This document shows, one piece after another, positions 1 through 11,500 of a DNA stretch of 64,000 nucleotides. Source of the stretch: Trogon surrucura. Its lineage: Eukaryota; Chordata; Aves; Trogoniformes; Trogonidae. The DNA lies in NCBI GenBank assembly GCA_020746105.1, contig CM036642.1, positions 2,697,501 through 2,761,500 on the forward strand, written 5' to 3'. The position numbers and the translations under genes were made by a program. The notes beneath the pieces are model-generated. The model worked only from the letters and a program-made list of their open reading frames with translations. It was not told the origin of the DNA and did not search any database. Position 1 is the first letter of the stretch, and the number at the start of each line of letters is the position of its first letter.

Positions 1-373
1 GCATAGCATAGCTGGGTGATGAAAGAACGGACGTGGCTGTCAGAAGAAAAACTGCGACACTCACTGATGCTGTAGTAAGGATTACCTCACCACTGTGCAG
101 TTCACAGCTTTTGTTGTTAGTGTTACGTAGCTGTTATATAGCATCTGAATTAAGGGCCTAGGATTCTGTGAGTGTATCTAGAAACCCAAGCTGGTGGGAT
201 AAGCTGGGGGTTGCCTCCCAATACACTGGCACCTGGGAAAGTTCACAAATACGACCGTCGAACAAGCAAGCCGCAAGCCCTAATTTTATCTCCCAGCTGG
301 CTCTGCAGTATGTTCCCAATTCCAGACCTGGAGATGAGATTCCTCACCTCCCACACGCTGTTGCCTCTTGACT
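1..373. other. Window start, no feature recognised
   Basis: No coding exon, RNA gene or repeat is recognisable here. Short open frames on both strands overlap each other and have no domain. The A+T content falls sharply into the CpG-dense patch that begins near 374. Confidence 0.5.
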
Positions 374-500
374 CGCTGGGGAGCCGAGGCCGGGGGAGCA
401 CAGCGGGTGCCACCGCCCCGCTCCACGGCGGGTCAGGGCGCGCGGCGCGTGGCACACACCTTTCAGCATCGGCTGGAAAGCGGCTCGACAGCTCCGTACG
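374..500. promoter_or_regulatory. CpG-dense patch (short CpG-island candidate)
   Basis: About 18 CpG dinucleotides fall within roughly 130 bp, including the run GCGCGCGGCGCG near 438-449. CpG is normally depleted in methylated vertebrate DNA, so such density suggests an unmethylated promoter or enhancer, or recent GC-biased sequence. The patch is short of the usual 200-bp island threshold and no TATA box or splice-donor-bearing first exon is evident beside it. The regulatory role is inference. Confidence 0.35.
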
Positions 501-2069
501 TGAGACCTGGCTTCACAGCCGTCAGCACTTTTAATTACTGAGTTCTTCCCTGCCCCTGAAAAAGAATAAATCCTGCTCTATTTAAAAAGAGTTATTAATA
601 ACCTGATTCTAATGCATTAAAAAACGGGGAAAAAAGAAGCCTTGCAGAGCTAGTGAGCAAGCTAGCCCTCTCTTGCTGCAGCAAGCCACCACTGGGCACT
701 CTAAACACCTTAAAAGGGAATTTAGCTTTCAAAGGCATAATTTTTCTTTTTTTTCAGTAGCGAACATCAAGTATCTTAAAGGTGGGAAAAAAACCCCACA
801 CCAGGCATCCAAATTCTCCATTACTTTTGAAAACACCAGCTGCTCTAAGCACGAGTCCCTGAAGACACCATTGAAGTAAAAATTGCTTTGCAGGAGCTGT
901 TGCCAGAGCTGCTTAATGGTTCGCCCATGTCCAGCGCCCGCTGCCCTGGGAGCACAGCTCCTGCTTCAGGGAAGCAGACTGGCTTAAATTCACACACAGC
1001 ACCTCCTCCCCTCAACGCCACTTCCAACACGTGCTGCTCACAAGGCAGCCCCAAGCTGTAAGCTCCCATACAAGTTTCTGCCATAGTGCAAGCTGCCTTT
1101 TCACTCCAGACAAGCCTGCAACACGGCCAGAGCTCCCAGGTTAGCTGCTGGAAGCAGCTCAGGCAGCCTGTTCAAGAGTTCAGCGTCACAGCACACCCCA
1201 GTGCTGCAGGAATACATTTATATTGTAGCAGCAGTGCTGGGAGGGACGGGGCCATTCGCTGAGTCACAGAAGTATTCTCAGAGGTTTTCACCTTGTGGGA
1301 TGGATCTAGCAAAGACACAGCCGGGCACTCAGAGCTCTCTCAGCTCCCTGGTTAGCAGTTGGTCAAAAACTCACAGCCAAAACCATCACACCAACCTACA
1401 GAGAAAACCCCTGGCTCCCATCCCCGTTCGATGGCTTCTTGAAAGAGCTGAGGCTCAAATCCTAAACCCTGCAAAGTGCTGGGTGGTCAGCCAGGGCACA
1501 GCGAGTCCAACAGCCTGTGACCTCTGCAAAAGTCACTAATGGGACTAAGGGATTAACATCGATCCCTTCATGCTACGGCATGGAAAGGGAAGGGAGGGGG
1601 GGTGGATCTGGAACGATGAAGCAAACGCCCAGCTTGCAACACGATCAATCGCCGCTTGCCGTTCTGCAGTCCATTAGTACAGCCACAAGCCCCCACAACC
1701 TTCTCCTTGGAAACAGGAAGGTCATTTTAAAATTATCCCCCTTCGATTTCTGGTCCCTGCCGCCTAACCCTACCGTGCCCGCTGAAAGGAAGCAGGCAGG
1801 GCTCCCTGTGATGCCCTCGTCCTTCCTCCCTCACCTCCTTTCTCCTCTGTGAACGCGGAGGCTTTTGCCTGCCTGGGAACCTTTGACAAAGAATAACACA
1901 TGTCTTCCATGTGAGAGGCATTTGGAAGGAAACAATTTCTTTCCCTCTGCTAGCATAAAAACCCCATACGGCAATCCAATAAACCCAGAGCTATTCCAGC
2001 ATTGCCCAAGGAGGTGGAATCTGGCTCTTGGTTTGCCTCTCAGTGGGAAAGGCGAGGGCTAAATCTACC
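501..2069. other. Non-coding stretch, no gene seen
   Basis: No exon or repeat family is recognisable. Open frames such as 1,201-1,539 (+, 112 codons) and 1,517-1,852 (+, 111 codons) carry no motif and overlap each other in different frames. The only structured element is a G-run cluster at 1,587-1,602 (four GGG tracts with 1-2 nt loops) with G-quadruplex potential. Confidence 0.45.
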
Positions 2070-2195
2070 AGTTTGTCCAGCTTCCAATCTAAGCCTGGTT
2101 CTCACTCCGGCTTCCCCTGTGGCTTAGTTATTTTGGCTGCCCTGCACCTCAGCTTGCTCTAGAGGTGAGATGAAAATAGCTGCCTACGTTTGGAC
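2070..2195 (+). repeat. Possible ancient MIR-type SINE remnant
   Basis: The stretch around 2,147-2,190 reads CACCTCAGCTTGCTC, then GAGATGAAAATAGCTGCCTAC. This follows the order of the MIR/CORE-SINE core (cctcagtttcc, then tgtaaaatggggataatagtacctac). The preceding GGCTTAGTTATTTTGG could match the acttaacctct part. Divergence is heavy and the left end is guesswork; a library search would settle it. Confidence 0.35.
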
Positions 2196-5100
2196 AGGAA
2201 TCGCAAGGCCGAAGTAGCTCACAGGCTAAATAGAGAAATGGCACAAGCACTGATGCCTGAGGGGCTGGCAAAGCGCGACTCGCACCAACCTGACGGCCCG
2301 GTGTGCGTGCCTGGGGAAGGTCATTTCTCCTAATTTTAGAATCACTCAAGGGCCAAACCCAGCCCAGATCTTCTCCTTATGAATGAGACACGGAGAAGAC
2401 AAACAAAAGCTGGAGACAGAATTAAGCCAACAGTTTCACAGCCCCACTCAGAAGAGCAGTGACCAAGTAGCGCTCAGAGGGAGGCACCTACGAGCGCCTC
2501 TCCCCGCTGCCCAGCGCCCCAGCAGTGCTCCCCAGGCGCCTCTGGCATTTCCAAGAGCATCTTCATCACCTGCAAAATCTTGAGCTGCTTGGCCAAACAC
2601 CATCCTGCCACCAAACTAGTTGGGACATGAGGAAACACTCCCTGTGATCCACAGAGTGTCTCAGCACCACGGAGTTGGAACCTACAAGTGCCCGTGCAAT
2701 GTGACACACGCAGAGATGCACACACGGCTGGTGGACAGACAGAGTCCCTTGCAGGGTTTTACTTGCAAGGTGTGGAGCAAGACAAGCCCTTGGGAGCTCT
2801 GAGAAACTGGAGGGTTTTGTAAATGCTGCTCCAAGAATATTGTAATCATGCAGTAATTATTGTGCATCTCAAATCAACCAGGCAAATTACATCGTCATTA
2901 TTACGACTGTCACCAGCCTTGCATGGCAGGGACAGAGAAGAGGCCACATCTTGCCCAAGGAGGGAGCGGAGTTAGAAGAGTATCGACAGAGCTACAGCAC
3001 AGACCCATCACACTCCCTTCAGCCCTGTCCCACCCACACGATGGCAGCCCGGGGTCTTCCTCAGGTCACATCTGTACCTTCCTAGGCTGCATCATCTCAA
3101 GGTGCAACACTAGTCAGGCTGATTTTACCTTTTTTTTTTTTTTAATTAAATAAATACCTTCGAGCACAAGAGCAGCCCTTGTCACTTGATTAGAACTGTC
3201 AGTATTTCAAATGTCATTTCTACAGTTGACTCATCTTTAAAAACAAGAGTTACTAAACTCTTTTGCTCAGCTGATAATGAGCCAGAGCAGTAACGACGGT
3301 TGAGGCGGAGGGAGGAATCAGTGCTGCCTGGACTCAGAAGAGCTCAGTGCTGCACGTGGCCCTAAAGCCTTTCCACAGCTCAAGGGACTGGGGCTTCCTG
3401 ACAAATGCAGAATGCAGGTCATGAAAGCGGGGGATGCTGCACATCTGCGAGGACACCTCGGCACACTTGCTCCTCCAAATCACTGATGAAAAAGAGAGGA
3501 ATTTCCTCTTTTGATCTCTCTGAAGGTGTTAGTTTTTTCAGTGCGGAGTGAAGACGTCGTTTCATTCTGCCTCCCCTGCAGGCTCCCTTTTCAAGAGGTT
3601 TCCCTGGACTCCCTGATTCTCCATTTTCCCACGTCTACCCAAGGTAACTCTGCTTTGGGAAGCATCCCGAGATTTACAAGCCAGACGTGCACCACCGTGT
3701 GAACAGCAGAGCACAGATGCTGATCCCAACCTGAATGTGAACACCCACCAACTCCACATCCCCTTTCCCCCCACAGGTCGGGGTCTCAGCCCTGGATCGC
3801 TGTGTAGTTCACAATTTCTGTAACAAGAGTAACTCAGGCTGTCGGATAAGTTATTAACTTCAGCAGCCAGAGTCTCTTCCCATTAGAGCGTTCTGATACG
3901 AGATGCCTGGGCGAGACAAAAAGGACTGCCAGGCAGAGCAGAGCGCGCACGAGACAGCGATGAGAAATAATGTTGGCAGCATTATTAAAAGATAAATTGG
4001 AGGAAGAAAGGAGGTGTATGTGTGGGGTGACAGCTTCAGAGGACTGTAACGAATCCTTTGCCACCAGGCCCTTCACAGCTGTCACATCTCCCAAAGCCAG
4101 GGGACAGGGCAGCAGCAAGGAGAGAGCTTAGGTCCCCCGGCTCCACAGGTCACAGTGCCCCTTCCACACGTGTCCTGCTGGTGCAAAACCCCAAAAGCAT
4201 TCAGCACCGACAGGTTTACGGCAGGTTTTCCTGACCCCAGAACCTCTTCACATGATTACGGTGACAACAATGCCAGTATCCTCACAGTGCCAGTACAGCT
4301 TCTCCTCCGTAAAGGGCAGAAATTGGCAGCTCCCCCACCACCATCCTTTGGGCTTTATTTATAGAAAGACACCATTTATTGCCATTTTTGCTTCTTCCTG
4401 AGGCTAGTCTGCCAGGCTCGAGGAAGAGATAGTATCTACACCTCCAGGATGTAGACAGCTCCACCTTGCTGCCAAGGGATTCATCTTAGCGTAATTTTAT
4501 TCACAGTTATGCCTGCCAGGCCCCCTTCTCAATACTTTTGGCTGAACGCTGGCTGCTTGCGCTTGGAGAACGTCAGCGCTAAAGCAACTAGTACCTTAGA
4601 GCAACTAGCTCTGTCCAGGGGAGATGGGACTTCAGACTGAGCCACCCAGAAATGAGCTGAGCTGTCATCGCGTTGCTCCACAGTCTTTTTTAACAATCTC
4701 ACTGCTCAGGCCAAGCTAGGACATACAACTCCTTCCCACCACCCAAAGACCTTACTGCTGCACAGACACCTCGAGCGCACGTCACCGGCAGCCCACGCAG
4801 GTAGAGTTGTCCTGGCTCCCACTCTTTACCACTCAGCTTCCACCCAATCTTTCCCATGCTCCCTATTTTAGCACGTGCAGCATTTTCCTGGTAAGAAAAT
4901 CATGCCAGAAGTGATGCTCATCTAGCTGACAAACGGAAACAAATACTTCCAAACCCTCGCAGAAGGTCATTCCAGGAGCTGCACGCCCTCTGAAAATGAG
5001 TATGCCACAGTCACGCCTTGCGGATGTGCCACTACTATAAGAAAGACACTGGAATCATTATTCATTAGTAGTGACTTCTGTAGCTCTAATCTCTACGACC

Positions 5101-8100
5101 AGCTGCTGTTCATCCAAGTGGATCACAGCCCATCTGAATAAACCTTTGAATGTCCACACAAGCCCACATCACACAGCCAAAGCCAGCCTTTCCTGGGGCA
5201 CTGCAGCCCTGCAGCTACTGCAGGAGCTGAGGATGGGAAGGATAGAGTGTTCCCGTGTCTCACCCAGGCTGTGGGGAGCTTGCAGACAGAGTGTGCCATA
5301 AATTGGCTGGCAGCCTTTCAAGGGTGGCATGCTTGTGCCAGATTATACTTCTCCCTCCCAAATTAGAAGCAAAACGTGCCACTAGAAAGTCAGGTGAAAG
5401 CTGTCTCTCGAGGAAGCAAGAGGCTGCCTCTCAGTACCACTGCGTGAGGCAGCGTCTTAAAATCATCCTGCTAATCTGAGCACAGCTGTTGCCTCCCAAA
5501 AAAAGCCACAGCTCCTGGGGTCCTGCCTTGCTTCGTGCTGTCCCAAACCCGCCTACTTGTCCTGGCAGACACACGTCACAGGTTGCTGGATCCGCACCAC
5601 AAACTGTGCTAGGATTTAACCACAGCACCCTTCTCCTCCCATTCACACATTCACACCAAGTGCCTCGTGGAGGCAGATAAATGGTGTCACTGTAAGTATT
5701 TATCTTCCTCAGCCCTGCTGCCTGAGCTGGGCAGTGCGATGCACTGACCATAGGAGACACAAAAAGACCACAGAGGGACTCTGTCTGCCTCACCCGGGTG
5801 GGTTTACTACCTAAACATCATCCCTGCACAGTCCTGCCAGGCTTCCAGCATCCAGCAAGCTCCCAGTTCAGCAGGGGACTGCAGCTTACCCTGTGTGTCT
5901 CACTCCCTCCTTCAGAGACCCAGCCCACGCACAGATCTGCCTCTCGGCAACCAGCATGTGCATCTGTTATTCAGAAGAAATATCAATTTATTTGTGAGCC
6001 AAAATAGGTTCCAGGTACCACACCCAGTCTCTAACAAAATTCTTCCTGCAAAGCTGCTCTTCTCTCAGCCTGGACTCAGACGAGGAGAGCACAGAGCACA
6101 GTGCTGCTCTCGCTTTGATCCCTCTAGAGGGTTTTACAGCTTTGTTAACGGTGAGGGACAGGAGTTAACAACCCTGTCAGGCCGCTCCCTTATCATCTGG
6201 TTAATGTACCTCGTTAATGGCTACAGCACAGGACCGTTCACCTCCTGTACACTCCACAAACTCCAGCCTTTCCCTCGGGCTTGCGGTTACCGTTGCCCAC
6301 AAGGACAGAGGGATGGCAGGGCAAGAAGGGCACGGGAAGGTGCCCACAGGAGGACAGTGACTTACCCAGCGTGTTGTCACGGGCCTCTGCAGAGGTATTC
6401 ACAGACCAGAGAGGCACCTAGCTACAGCAGGCCTCACCAAAACAGCTCAGGACTGTTGCATCAGTACCAGGGTGGCCCCGTGTTTTTCGTGGTCGGCTGG
6501 GGAAGACATGAGCCGCAGCTGGAAAAAGCTCACTTGGATGCACTAGGTAGAAGCACTGTGGGGCTATCGGTGTCTCAGCACAGCTTCAGGTTTACTGTCC
6601 GTGTCACAGTCTGTGGGATTCGGATGGAATAATCACAAAAAATCATTTAGTCTGGCCCTTTGTGGCCAGAGCAATGTCACTCCCCAGCACTTGCAGGCTT
6701 TTACTCATTCCCTGAGAAGCCGGACTCCCCCAAGGGCTTTCCCACACAGCCTCAGGTAAGTACAGCCCTGGCTGTTAAGAAAAACACGCAGTTAAACATT
6801 TCTTCTTTAGTTTTAAAAGCTGCTAAACAGATGGAAAAGCAAAGGACGAAATCGAAGGAGTTTAGCCAGAATACTTCAGCACCAAGGTGGTATTTATAGA
6901 CCAGGAGGTAACCCGGGCACCCACCGCACTGTCACACCACGTTTCTCAGCACGAGGCCACGGGGCTCCGAGGCTGCACTGCTCGTGCAGCTTGCTCAGCA
7001 CCCCCACACGTGTGCAGCCAGACCCACAGACCCACAGCAGCACAGAAGAGCATCTCAGCCCTCACTTTGTGTCACCGGGACAAGAGGATGGGCTGTGCAA
7101 AACAACAACTTACCAAAAGTGGGATCCCTCTCCTACATACAGTCCTAGGAGTTGTGGTTTTTATTCACCGAGAGCTGGAGTGGGCCCCAAATCACGCTGG
7201 CTTTATGTTACGATAATGCTGGAAGTATTATAAATGCTTTGCGTGCCAGAGAAATCCTGGAGCAGGCTTCCAAATCCCCTCAAAATCCCCACTTGCATCT
7301 CTACATTCATCCATTCATGAAATCCAGAGCAGAGCCTCAGCATCCATCCTTTTGCTCCTGGTCTCTTTCCAGCGGAACGGCAGGTGAGGCAGAGTCAGGG
7401 TACTTCTGGATTAGCCTTCTTTTGTCTTTCAGGTACCGAATGGGAGGAAGAAATGGCGCTAGGGTATTTCAGAACGACATCCAGCAAGGCATCTGAGACA
7501 AATCCCATGCCCTCTCCTCCTATCCGCTGGGCTTTGACAGGGTTCCCAGATTGCAGACAGTGCGGAGAAGAAGATCGTCCCATTCTAACTGGCAGAATTT
7601 CTTCTCCGGGTTCCCGCACCACTTCGCTATCCCTTCCATCAAAGCCAAGCATGCAGTATTTTCTCTGCCCATTCTGTTTACTCACACGCTGTGCTCCAGT
7701 GCAGAGACCAGATGTTCACAGCACCAAGGACTGACTCTGGAGTATCAAACCACATCTCAGGAACTAACATACCTCTAAAGGAGATGTACAGCTACAGCCC
7801 ACCTAACTTTCGAAGGCTACTGCGTGCAATGGAAGGCTGCAGGAAAAGCAGAGGAAAGCCAGAGAGGGCATCACCCACAGAGAAAGATGCTGACCAAGGC
7901 CTGCTGCATTCCAGAAGTCAGACAACTTGCTGCTAAGCCCGTTGAAAAGCAGCCCTGGAAGCCAGGCAGCCTTTGGCACTGCTCATCCCTGCAAGACAAA
8001 ACGCACAGTGATACAAGGAAGGACCACGACCTGTCTTCCTATAGATGAAATCTGCCCACTCGGTTTTATCTGAAGAAGAAAAAAATGCTTTTGCCATTTT

Positions 8101-8419
8101 TTTTTTGAGCTAGGAGAAATAGAACAAAGGCAAGAGAGAGCAAAAGCATCACAAAAGCCAAGTCTCTAAGAAACACTAAAAAACGAATTGCAACATTTGC
8201 CCTAGTGTCCCTTAAACGACAGTTCTTCTCATTTCCCAAGGCTTCTGCTGTTGCAACATGAGGGTGCTGGAAAAGATGACAAGGGCAGATGCACTGTTTT
8301 CCTTTCAGAAAGCATTACTTTGACACCAGGCAGCCAGCTTCGCACAAGAGGAGAGCGTGTGCTCATGCTTTGTTACTAGAAGATTTCTTGGTCAGCTGAT
8401 GTCAGATGTCCCAGCTACA
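2196..8419. other. Non-coding stretch with one long chance-like frame
   Basis: No exon is recognised. A 14-base T run at 3,130-3,143 is followed by an AATTAAATAAATA stretch. The longest open frame of the whole window, 5,895-6,632 (+, 245 codons), lies here. Its translation is Ser/Arg/Gln-rich, with no signal peptide, repeated unit or known domain, and two shorter frames overlap its 5' end. A 10-base T run lies at 8,097-8,106. I see no CR1 or LTR copy in this interval. Confidence 0.45.
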
Positions 8420-8530
8420 GCGATCGTGTGCCAGAGAGATGCAGCATTTGTGAGCGGGCTAGAAACCGGCGAGGCCCCGCACACCGGAGGCACCCGCCGC
8501 TCTCCCGGCCTCGGAAGGTGCCCAACCGCA
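8420..8530. promoter_or_regulatory. CpG-dense patch (weak island candidate)
   Basis: About a dozen CpGs occur in 110 bp (for example CGATCG at 8,421-8,426 and the CCGGCGAGG and CCCGCCGC groups). Open frames run through it in three frames on both strands, the usual effect of GC-rich sequence that lacks A/T-rich stop codons. It is shorter than standard island criteria. A promoter role is only a possibility. Confidence 0.25.
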
Positions 8531-11500
8531 GAGCAAAAACCAGAAAGATGCACAACAACGCTGCAGGTCAGGGGAGGAAAGAGAGCAAGTCCAGGTGTTG
8601 CTGTAGGTGGCTGGAGCTCTGGGAGACCTGATAAGGACAAAGTCCCAGGGGAACGGAACTGCTGCGCCCGTGGCCCCTCCATGAGGGGACCGTCCCTTCC
8701 TGGGGTTGGGGCATGATCCCTCATTTGCAGTCATTCCCCACTATGGGCTGCCTCGACGGGTCAGGAAACTTTGGGATGCCAAGTAACAAGTGGGAAAGCT
8801 CTCCCTCTCTCCTCCTTGCCCACACACGCAGGTGGAGGCAGACCTTTCCAGGTGCCCTCACTCCTTGCTGTCCTACAGACCTGGCTCGGAGGGAGCCAGC
8901 TCTCAAAGCCTTTCCTGCGCTGCTCACGACTCCAGGTTCGCAGGAGGAGCCGGAGGAGCTGACAGTGTTTCGCTACGAACGCCTGGGGTGGGGTGTGCGG
9001 GGAGGGATTTATAACTTAGCTGCATGAAACAGGAAAGTACTCACAGCCCACATCACCGATTTCATTTTTCTTCCCCTGTCTTTCATGCACCCATACCTAT
9101 TCAACAGCAAGATAAAATTATTGGCCAGCTACCTTCCCATTCTAGTAGCATCCACTGTCCTGCTGGCTTTGGCCATTTCCGAAGCTCTTGGTCCCTCTCA
9201 CAGAATTAACCCTTTTGGGAAAAATATCCTTCTTTTTCACTCTCTAATTATTCAATTCCTTTACCAGAATATCCTCCATATTCCTCAATGCTTCGAAGCT
9301 GAGACAGAAAACAGTTGGGTGCTACATATGGAAAGAAGATATTTTACCCCGTTTTCCTGAGCGCCTCCATTTCCCCACACCTTTTGATCCCAGCTCTGTC
9401 AGGTAAGCTAAGAAATACCGACCACTGTAACCTAGCCAAACCCTGGCCAACTCGCTCACATCGGAGATCTGTGTACACAGAAGGACTGAGTACATGAGTG
9501 AGGCAAGCAAGATGCATTTTGGGTGAGTTCGGAGAATTTCCTCGTGCGAGCAAGGATTACTCATGAAACAAAAGAATGGCTTGAAGCTCCACAGCACTTT
9601 TACACAGCCCTTCTCCCACATTTCTGTGCAGGCACAAACACACCCAACCTCACTCATAGGCACGAGTTGGTGACACCCCCCTGTAGATGTTCAGGGACAC
9701 CAACAATGAGATGAGTACACACAGACCTATGCAACAGACTGCGTAGTCTCTTCTAGTCCGTAACGTTGGGTGATAAGCTCCTTAGACGTGTGTACAAGCT
9801 CTTGTGTCAGTTGACAGCACACTGGGGCTCACGACTCGCTGCACTTCGTGCATGTAGGTGGGGACTTCTGTGACACGTCATTAGCCAAGTAATCAAAGCA
9901 AACGCTTCCAAACCCCATGCCAAGAGCCATCAAGAAGCCCCTGAAGGCAAGGGGAGGAGGGAGTATCTGACGGACAGCACAGAACAAACGGACATTGCAA
10001 CAGCAAGATCGTCCCAAAGATCGTAAGGGACGCACAGCCAAGACCTCTGCTTGCTGGGATCAGCTGGACAGGGGCTCCACAGCCATAAACATCAGGATCT
10101 CCTCAGTGCTTTCCCGAATATCTGGGCTAAGCCACCTCACAATACTATCTGAAGTTGCGCTTTCTGGTTTGACTGAGAGAAATTAGGACTTTCAGGGTTC
10201 GAGACCCAGGAATTGAGTCAGAGAGAGGCCCAGCAGGGAAAAGGGAAGCATCATCTGTGGACAGCTTCATTGATCGCCACAGACTTTCTCCCCCATAATT
10301 GCTATTTTTCTTCCCCACCCACTCCCACAACATAGCACGACACACAGATCACTCCTCAGATGGCAAAGCATTGCTCAGCCATCTCCTATTCCTCCAAAAG
10401 ATAGCACTCGGAAAGATTTTCCCTTTGAGCAGCCTCAAAGTTGGCTCTCACCACTACTGGCACAAATGAAAGGGATTTCAGTTCGCCCTCCTCCTAAATC
10501 CCATCCTTTTTCTGCTGCGAAGAAAAGGCAGCGGATGACCAAGGGAAGAGAACAGCAAATCTCTCAGTCACCCTCTCATCTCCCTCCCGTCTCTCCGCAC
10601 AGATGCACCAGCAGGCTGGGAGGGCTTGGGGCCATTGCAGCCCCCACGCAGCCTCCCCGAGAGCCCCACTGCAGCCCCCGGGACCCATTCGGCATTATTT
10701 AAATACGCTGGGAGGGGTACAAAAATCGCTTTGAGTCTTTCCTGCTTCCTCCAACTCCCTGCCCGCTGCATACACACATACACACAAACCCAGCCCTGTG
10801 CATAAAGGATCTCTGTCCTGCTCAGCTCAGCCATGCAACGCCTGCAAGAGGCAAGAGTTACCTTATTCCCACAGCCTGAGCCGCCTTTTCTCTCCATCGT
10901 GGCTGGGAAGCTGCTCCCATTCATGCTTTAATCCCCGGGACCAGAGGCACGATTCAAAGCGGCTGTTCACCCACCCGAGTGGGCTCCCTGCAGCAACCTC
11001 CTCCTCCTTCTCTTGTCCTTTTTTCTTCGTTTGTCGGGTCCAGATTTTAGTATTTTTTTAATGTATTCTTTCTTAATCCAGGCAGCAACCAAGATGCTCC
11101 TTCATCGCCTCTCTGCCTTCCCGCTTCCCTCGCAAAGGAACAGCATCGGAGAGCTCCTTCCTCCTCCACCGCCTCTGTGGACCTCCGGTTCCCCAGGTCT
11201 GCCTTTCTGCAGCGTGGCGGTAAGGGAAAGAAAGAGAGTGGAAGAGGGAGGGAGCGTGCAAACAGGGAGGAGGAAGAGGAGGAGGAGGAGGAGGAGGCCA
11301 CCGGGGTGCGGGAGGAAGGAGCCAGAGTGTGGCTGGCTGCTTTGTATCCAGAGCAGCGCCGACAGCCCCTTCCCTCCCCCCCACCAGAGGAGGACCTGCG
11401 CTGCTAATGGTCTGTACCAATTTATTCCACTTAGGCAGGGGCACTTCTCCCTGCGACAGGAGGAAAAGCCAGGGAAGGCTCTGAGATGGCCCCTTAAGGA

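Noticed and set aside
6605..6660. Possible reverse-strand CR1 tail (AATAATCACAAAAAATCATTTAG)
   Set aside because: The octamer tail and the adjacent ggaagggacc segment of CR1 are absent, so the resemblance is superficial.
10190..10215. tRNA-like B box (GGTTCGAGACCC)
   Set aside because: The pentanucleotide T-stem does not pair fully, no A box sits at the right distance, and no cloverleaf could be drawn.
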